Of a DNA stretch of 64,000 nt, positions 58,346 to 64,000 are shown piece by piece; position 1 is the stretch's first letter; every line of letters starts with the position of its first letter. The notes below the pieces were generated by a model. That model made no database searches. It saw only the letters and a list, made by a program, of their open reading frames with translations, and was not told the DNA's origin. The DNA is taken from positions 626,614-690,613 of the forward strand of contig NMRA01000096.1 in assembly GCA_002633005.1 (NCBI GenBank), read 5' to 3'. This DNA comes from Phoronis australis (lineage: Eukaryota > Phoronida > Phoronidae). A program made the translations under genes and the position numbers.

Positions 58346-61300
58346 TTAATACTCATCAAATGTCGCAGAAGACACATTTACGTCTGGAGATTCGTCTGTT
58401 ATATTTTCAAAAACTCTCAAGTTTGTTCTAAGTAGCTCAAGGTCCGTAACGTGATCCTTTGTTGATGCAACGAATTCTAATTTGTAGTTTGTTTTCAAAG
58501 AAAGTTCTGCTTCACGTAACGATCCGGATAAGAACCCAAACGGACAGCATTTGAACTTTGTTTGGACTGCTTTGTTGGTAGATCCCATCACTTGAACGCT
58601 GAATTTTCGCCTGTTAGGTCCCAGCAGTAAGTTGTTATACCAGTTGCGAAATTCTGGAAGCGTCAATTTCTGCAGCTCTCTGATTTCCAGCTCGTGGCGG
58701 TCGAATAGGTAATCCCGTCTCTCAATGGCGCTCCAATATCTGTCTGCCTCTTCACCTAAATTCGAATCGTCACATTTCTTACTTGTGACCAAAGCCGACA
58801 CGTGTTCTTCAAATTCCTGAGCGGTCATTTTGTCCAGACGCTTAGAGTAGGCCTGCAAAAATTCTTCAATTTTTTTGTCCACATGATCTACACTGAATTT
58901 TGTTGCCTGTGTTTCGACCGTCACCGACAATGTTACAACACTTCGTATGTCATGGTGTTTTACATTCACAGCATATCCAAGTTGTTCTTTGGTTCTCAGC
59001 TCTGTGAAGCTTGGTTCGTCTAGAACGTTCTCAAGTAATTCATTAAGAACTGACTCTCTTATTGTACTCTCTCCGTGCTGGTAAAAATTTGTCACAACGC
59101 TGTTAGTGTCATCGTTGTTTAGGCTCTTGACTGCGAGATAGAGAACCTTTTCTGGAAATTTTACGAGCTGGGGTAGCGGAACTTGTTCACGTGGTAAGCA
59201 GTTTTTTAATTTCTTCTCTATGTACCCGAAGAGTGACATAGCTTTAGATTCAGAAAAGTTTCCTTGTACCAGGACCTCTACATAAATCTGATTTCTAAAG
59301 TCGTGCGCAAATTTGACTATCATATCTTTGGTAATCTCTTTGAGACTTGCCCGTCTTCTGATAATAGTCACATAATCTTTAATCATAACAGCGTCGTGCA
59401 AGTCATTGGCAAGCTTCTCTGGACGAATACAATCATTATGGTATATACGGTCTAATCGTTCTTTTCCAATCCGATAATGTTCATCACTGATGCTCAAAGA
59501 TCCAATGAAATCCATGATAGTTTGAAACAATTGTGGTAGTTTGTGGCTGAATCCGTTCATTTTTATTATAAGTCCGTCATCAACAATGTCAAAGGAGTAT
59601 TCCAGGTTTGCTGCTTCGGCAGGATAAACTGACTCGTACATAATCTGGCCCACTAGAAGGCAAAAGAAATCAAATAATGTTGTTGTCTGATGACTTATTT
59701 TTATCACCCTGGATATCACATAAATGTAGATATATCCTTTCGGAACTTCGTAAAATCTATCTTGTTTAAACCAAACTCTGCAAAAATCGGTCTCGTGGAT
59801 CAACTTTGGCGGAGCTAAAGTATCAGCGTAACGCTCGTTTTCTTCAACCAACTTGAAGTTCGACGAAATGTAATGGTTGCGTTCCGGATACGAAAATGCT
59901 GGGTTTGGCTTCAGGTTCTCCCATCGTTTTTCCCATTTTTCATCAATGTCAAAAATTCCGTACCGAGTATCATACCACTTTTCCCGTTGAATGCAATGAC
60001 TGCCTAGGGCATATGACTTCGACACCACCATGATGTTTGACATTTTTGGTTTAAGAGCATTCAAACATTCTGCGATTAACTTGGGATTATACTCCTTTAG
60101 TAACGCATTGCCTGTCAAATAATGCTTCGGAGAATACAAATGCATGTCCTCGCTAATGGTTTTGACGTATTCGACTGGTTCCGTTACTTCTTGCCAACGG
60201 AACTCATTATCTTCTATTCTCTGAATTTCTTCAAAAATTCTTTTTAAAGGACCTTTCTGACGTAGCATTTCCAAATACTCGAACAAGGACGTTATTACAT
60301 TATATACGTGATTCAACCCATCGTCAGTAACAGCTATAGCAATGGTGAAGAGACAGCCGGTCTCGTTTTTCTCATAGCTTCCGTGTTCTCCAAAACACTG
60401 TATGGAATAGGCCCAACCGTGCTTCTTCAAATAAGCTAATAGGCCACGTGGTCCGCCGTGAACGACCAACCACGTTATGTAGTACATCGGCTTTTCTTTG
60501 TAAAAGAAGCGGAGCATTGCAGGTAGTGACCAGGTCACTTCGACCTGATTAATGTCTTTTACGGGAACTACTTTGTACAGCTTGTGAAAATTGTTTTGGT
60601 CAAACGGTTCTCGGTAACAAACCAGACTAGCTTTGTTTTTACCAGTGTTGGGAACATGTGCAAAGCTTTCGATGACCCATTTTTCTAGAGTTTTGATTGT
60701 ATCTTTAGAGTGAACCACTAACGTCATATATGGCGCTGAGTACATTTGTTCCCTAAACTTTTTAAGTCTCTCGTATACGTTAATTCCGTTTTGTTGGGGA
60801 AATGTCTTCAGTGTTGTGCTGTTTCCCCACATAAATTTCCTCATTGGATGTCCCGACCTCGCCATATTACTGAGAAGTTGTTGCTTTCTGTTGCTATCTG
60901 ACTGTATTCCCGACAAGAACTCACTGTCAACGGCATTTATTTCCTTCTCGACACTCTCTTTCTTTAAGAGAGGAAATATAAAGAATTGAGCAAAGCGATC
61001 TAAAGCTCCTCTAAAGTTTTGGCGGGAAACGTCAAAGTAAAAAACAGTTCTTTCACAATCTGTGAATGCATTCGCGTGGCCCCCACACTTCGTGATGTAC
61101 TTGTCAAACTCGTCCTCAGCGGGATATTTAGCGCTTCCCATAAATACCATGTGTTCAAGGAAGTGAGCAAGGCCGGGGATGTCGTCAGGGTCATGAAGGC
61201 TTCCGACACCAACACAAAGAGCTGCAGCAGACGACAAGCCGTCTAGTGCGTCACTGGCGTCATCTTTAGGTTTCGCATCCTTGCGCTTTCTTTGTTCAGT

Positions 61301-61765
61301 TCTTTTGGGCTTTGGTGAACGCCTATGAGGGCTAATTGATCTCTCTCGTGACCTATCACTATCGTCTGAATCCGAGTCATAGTCGACGTCAGATAGGTCA
61401 TTTTCTGATTCGTAATAATCGTCAAAATATTCGTCAAAGTGAAAAAGGTTAGCTTCCTCACTCGTCAAATCACTTATGAGTAAAACCGTTAGCCCGTTTG
61501 CAAGAGACAAAGCTTTATATTTTCTGGTATCGTTTTTTGATTTTTCTATTTTCAGTTGATGAAATGGCAGATCTGGAGCAACCTTTTTGTCGTGAGGCAA
61601 CTCGTCAGTTTTTTGTGCATTCGTGTTGATGTGTTGCGTTTCACACTTTTCATATTCTGTCGTTTCATCTTCCGACTTTTCAGGTATAGTTTCATTACTT
61701 GCCTCGTAAATTTGCTCTACATGTAAGGTGGAGGGACATTTGATTGGGGAGAGGTTTTTGGACAT
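58346..61765 (-). CDS. NRDC: Nardilysin-like M16 metallopeptidase, intronless
   Basis: A single frame of 1139 residues matches nardilysin end to end. The family's acidic insert is present (about 109-138, Asp/Glu/Tyr-rich, followed by an SR/KR-rich stretch), directly before the catalytic domain. The inverted zinc motif HFLEH (201-205) and the downstream Glu of INAVDSE (282) are intact, as is LGLANGLTV-type start sequence ALSLANGLTVLL. Human nardilysin is about 1150 residues. The enzyme cleaves N-terminal to Arg in dibasic sites; in mammals it also binds ADAM17 and enhances ectodomain shedding. No signal peptide is seen, as usual for the family. Vertebrate nardilysin genes have about thirty introns, so absence of introns over 3.4 kb indicates a retrocopy. 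Confidence 0.93.
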   Translation of the reverse strand: MSKNLSPIKCPSTLHVEQIYEASNETIPEKSEDETTEYEKCETQHINTNAQKTDELPHDKKVAPDLPFHQLKIEKSKNDTRKYKALSLANGLTVLLISDLTSEEANLFHFDEYFDDYYESENDLSDVDYDSDSDDSDRSRERSISPHRRSPKPKRTEQRKRKDAKPKDDASDALDGLSSAAALCVGVGSLHDPDDIPGLAHFLEHMVFMGSAKYPAEDEFDKYITKCGGHANAFTDCERTVFYFDVSRQNFRGALDRFAQFFIFPLLKKESVEKEINAVDSEFLSGIQSDSNRKQQLLSNMARSGHPMRKFMWGNSTTLKTFPQQNGINVYERLKKFREQMYSAPYMTLVVHSKDTIKTLEKWVIESFAHVPNTGKNKASLVCYREPFDQNNFHKLYKVVPVKDINQVEVTWSLPAMLRFFYKEKPMYYITWLVVHGGPRGLLAYLKKHGWAYSIQCFGEHGSYEKNETGCLFTIAIAVTDDGLNHVYNVITSLFEYLEMLRQKGPLKRIFEEIQRIEDNEFRWQEVTEPVEYVKTISEDMHLYSPKHYLTGNALLKEYNPKLIAECLNALKPKMSNIMVVSKSYALGSHCIQREKWYDTRYGIFDIDEKWEKRWENLKPNPAFSYPERNHYISSNFKLVEENERYADTLAPPKLIHETDFCRVWFKQDRFYEVPKGYIYIYVISRVIKISHQTTTLFDFFCLLVGQIMYESVYPAEAANLEYSFDIVDDGLIIKMNGFSHKLPQLFQTIMDFIGSLSISDEHYRIGKERLDRIYHNDCIRPEKLANDLHDAVMIKDYVTIIRRRASLKEITKDMIVKFAHDFRNQIYVEVLVQGNFSESKAMSLFGYIEKKLKNCLPREQVPLPQLVKFPEKVLYLAVKSLNNDDTNSVVTNFYQHGESTIRESVLNELLENVLDEPSFTELRTKEQLGYAVNVKHHDIRSVVTLSVTVETQATKFSVDHVDKKIEEFLQAYSKRLDKMTAQEFEEHVSALVTSKKCDDSNLGEEADRYWSAIERRDYLFDRHELEIRELQKLTLPEFRNWYNNLLLGPNRRKFSVQVMGSTNKAVQTKFKCCPFGFLSGSLREAELSLKTNYKLEFVASTKDHVTDLELLRTNLRVFENITDESPDVNVSSATFDEY

Positions 61766-61804
61766 CGTACTTTCATGATATATTTCCCTATTGTGACATT
61801 AATC

Positions 61805-61812
61805 TGACGTCA
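61805..61812. promoter_or_regulatory. CRE site upstream of the nardilysin-like gene
   Basis: The full palindrome TGACGTCA lies 40 bases upstream of the ATG, a usual distance for a CREB/ATF-driven promoter. Activity is inferred. Confidence 0.5.
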
Positions 61813-63438
61813 TTACCTACACCCGGTTCTATCTCGTCAGTTTTATGTGTGATTGAAGATACTGTTGCCTTTAATTTCACAAAATCAGAACGCATAATGA
61901 GCTTTGTCAGTCGGAAGATATAACTAAATAATAAACATTTCGTAAATTATAGCTCAGCATATCTGCGTTCTGTTCGATCACTTTAAAAAGAGGACGGGCT
62001 TTCCGCGGAAACCTCATTATTTATGCGGTTTGCCAGTGAAGTGATTACCCATAATGTACAAAAGATAGAGGAAAACATATCGAGCACAGACTAGCGACTT
62101 GAGGTCAAAGGTCACATTTTCCATATAAGGGAAGTGTACTACATCTGTGTCTTGCCATACCAAATAAGGAGACGTGCTTTTGGTATATATTTTTCTAAAT
62201 TTGAAACTAAAAGAAAATGCTTTGATATCAACAGAAATTAAAAATCTTTACGAGCAAACCCTAAAAATACCTGGCGAGCAGGTGTAATTCAATTTCAGTG
62301 GCAGCGAAGAAACTTTCAATGTTAGAAATTTAGCTGTTTATCGCTTTCAACGCCTCTTTAAAGCAAAATTAACATTAATCTAGTAATTTGCATTGCCAGT
62401 CACGTTTTCACAATATCCTCTTCATTGTTAACACTCATATCGGTATATAACCCTCAACACAATGAAAAATCAAGTCTTTGATTTATTGCAATCAAAACTT
62501 TATTACAATCACAAATTATGGCTGTTGCCGATCACCAGCGAAGCCAAGATCTGGGGATAAATTAACCTCAGAAAAAAATCTGTAAATTCCTCTATCCATA
62601 CAACCCCGCAGTATTCACGTAGTGATGGCATAAAATTTTTGCTAAGCGCTATTTCCGCCACTTACTTGCTACTTGAAGAAAAATCCTCATTTTATTGGCG
62701 ATTTCCCTTAGAGCGCGATGCTAAGTGTCTATGGTTTATATTTCTCAGTTCTTCAACCCCCCCCCCCCCAAGTGCATACGCGTTACGCATGCTTTGCGAT
62801 GGGAAGGGGCAACCAGCAGTCTTAAACTGAGGGCATGTGACAAAAAACGACGGCTCGCTCGGACGATGGAGGAGGATGGGGGCAGAAAATTGTATGGGGT
62901 GAAACGCGCAGAGCCCGAGTTCATGCAACACGAATAAGTAATTCGCCCAACAGGGGTGAAAGGGTCTGTGATATTTCACTTTTAATGTAGGCCATTTTTG
63001 TTTAACGAAATGGTACCACAGAAAAACTATGACATTTTCGGCCAAGTGAGCGCACCAAGGCTTGCAAACCGCGATTATGAGAAATTCAAGCTTGCCTGCA
63101 AGCGTTGCCAAAGATATTGCCATATTTGTTCCTAAAAACGAAACAAACCCATGCACAATTAGTATTTATCTTACAGTCACAAGTTCAGCGTGACCTTTCT
63201 GTTCAAGTACACGTATGTCAGTCTGCCGATGCAGAAGGTACGATATCTGTTTATTTTCAAACCAAAACAAAACGTAAAAAATACGAAACAAAGAACACTC
63301 ATGATAACTTTATTGATTTTCATGTTGGTATATTTTACGAACAAGCGACTTCAGCTGAGAATTATTTTTTATGGCGCAGTGAATGCGCGAATGCACGGGT
63401 GATTAGTCTGGACCAAGAGATTTTGTTCATGGTGGATT
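61813..63438. other. Upstream region of the nardilysin-like gene; no gene supported
   Basis: Only a poly-C tract at 62757 and several short open frames without a recognised domain are seen. Confidence 0.45.
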
Positions 63439-63532
63439 TTTGAATAAAGACAACAACTTTTCTAAAATGTGGCGATGTTTTGCCGCCGAAATATGTCGCT
63501 ACATTTTAGAAAAGTTGTTGTCTTTATTCAAA
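63439..63532. repeat. Perfect 32-bp inverted repeat with 30-bp loop
   Basis: The arms 63439-63470 and 63501-63532 are exact complements, beginning TTTGAATAAAGACAACAAC. The loop itself continues with imperfect pairing (GGCGATGTTTT against AGCGACATAT). Each arm contains an AATAAA reading outward on its strand. It may be a young tiny foldback MITE or an RNA hairpin. Confidence 0.8.
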
Positions 63533-64000
63533 CTTTACTTGTGTTCGTCAGTGCGAGATCTCATGGTGGATTAGGTAAATAATAGTTACAGAGATATGTT
63601 CAATCCCACTTTTCAGAGTTTGCTCGATGAGCCTCCGTGGTTATGATATTTCTGAACGGCGGCGCTGTTCTGGTATGTTTTCGATGTTAAAGCTGTGACG
63701 AGATTCAATGCGTTTATGAAGCTTCGTTGCAGACAAATATTGAACCGAAAGTCCTTTTTGTCTCGTTTTTTGTATGAGCCCATTGTTTGAGCGCTCGGAT
63801 GTTCTTCGCGATGTTCCTGTTGACGTCATATACATAAACATCGTATGTTCAGAGGGCCGGGTTGCTAATTATCCCCGTGTAGCTTTTTGAGTGTGACTAA
63901 AAGTGGTACTAATGGACATGTAATTGTTGGTAATTGCAATCTGAGCAGTGAACACTTCGTAGTTCAACGAATCTCGCAACTTACCGAGAATGTTGAAACA
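63533..64000. other. Window end, no feature recognised
   Basis: No exon, RNA or repeat could be supported in the last 470 bases. Confidence 0.5.

Noticed and set aside
58346-61765. Insulysin (IDE) instead of nardilysin
   Set aside because: The long acidic insert before the HFLEH motif and the closer match along the whole length indicate nardilysin.
62692-63156. 154-codon minus-strand frame
   Set aside because: Contains a poly-C derived Gly run and no domain; likely chance.
63105-63443. 112-codon plus-strand frame ending at the hairpin
   Set aside because: The stop and an AATAAA fall in the hairpin, which is curious, but the sequence resembles no family and has no upstream splice evidence.

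Overview
This is animal nuclear DNA. Genes are split by short GT-AG introns with metazoan protein families (SAE1, SRP14, a C14orf119 homologue, a GON7-like protein), AATAAA signals are present, and intergenic DNA is AT-rich and full of decayed LINEs, Penelope-like elements, foldback elements and MITEs. The proteins are close to vertebrate versions, so a marine invertebrate, possibly a deuterostome, is my best guess; the species cannot be read from the sequence. Assembly gaps (24 N at 6080-6103, single N at 9949 and 33602) show a draft assembly.

Layout. 1-670: last exon of a PLAT-domain (LOXHD1-like) gene. 3.4-5.6 kb: a three-exon GON7-like gene on the minus strand with a 141-bp palindrome in intron 1. 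6.0-8.5 kb: a GC-box MITE and a 1.4-kb foldback element. 8.5-11.4 kb: a C14orf119-type gene duplicated in tandem with an N at the join, probably an assembly artefact. 11.9-15.5 kb: SRP14 (minus, five exons), head-to-head with SAE1 (plus, nine exons, 15.7-22.6 kb); only 140 bp separate the two start codons.

24-46 kb is a transposon graveyard: CR1/Jockey-like LINE pieces, Penelope-like GIY-YIG pieces, a 3.8-kb element with about 1-kb inverted arms built from ~160-bp repeats around a decayed PIN/FEN-like nuclease frame, a dead P2X7-C-terminal-type zinc domain, and a TTAA-flanked Kolobok-like element with a THAP remnant.

The most striking content is four large intronless protease genes: three ADAM10-like membrane sheddases (26.2-28.7, 48.0-50.5 and 55.8-58.3 kb) and a nardilysin-like M16 metallopeptidase (58.3-61.8 kb). 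Each has its catalytic motif intact. The first two ADAMs are copies from a ~3.5-kb segmental duplication; the third lies tail-to-tail with the nardilysin gene, 80 bp apart. In mammals nardilysin binds ADAM17 and stimulates ADAM17/ADAM10 shedding, so a linked set of intronless sheddases and their known enhancer is notable. All three ADAMs also carry a cytosolic segment whose pattern and spacing match a CUE ubiquitin-binding domain, and a DxDGDGxxD loop in the catalytic domain. I regard this as the best candidate for an undescribed system here.
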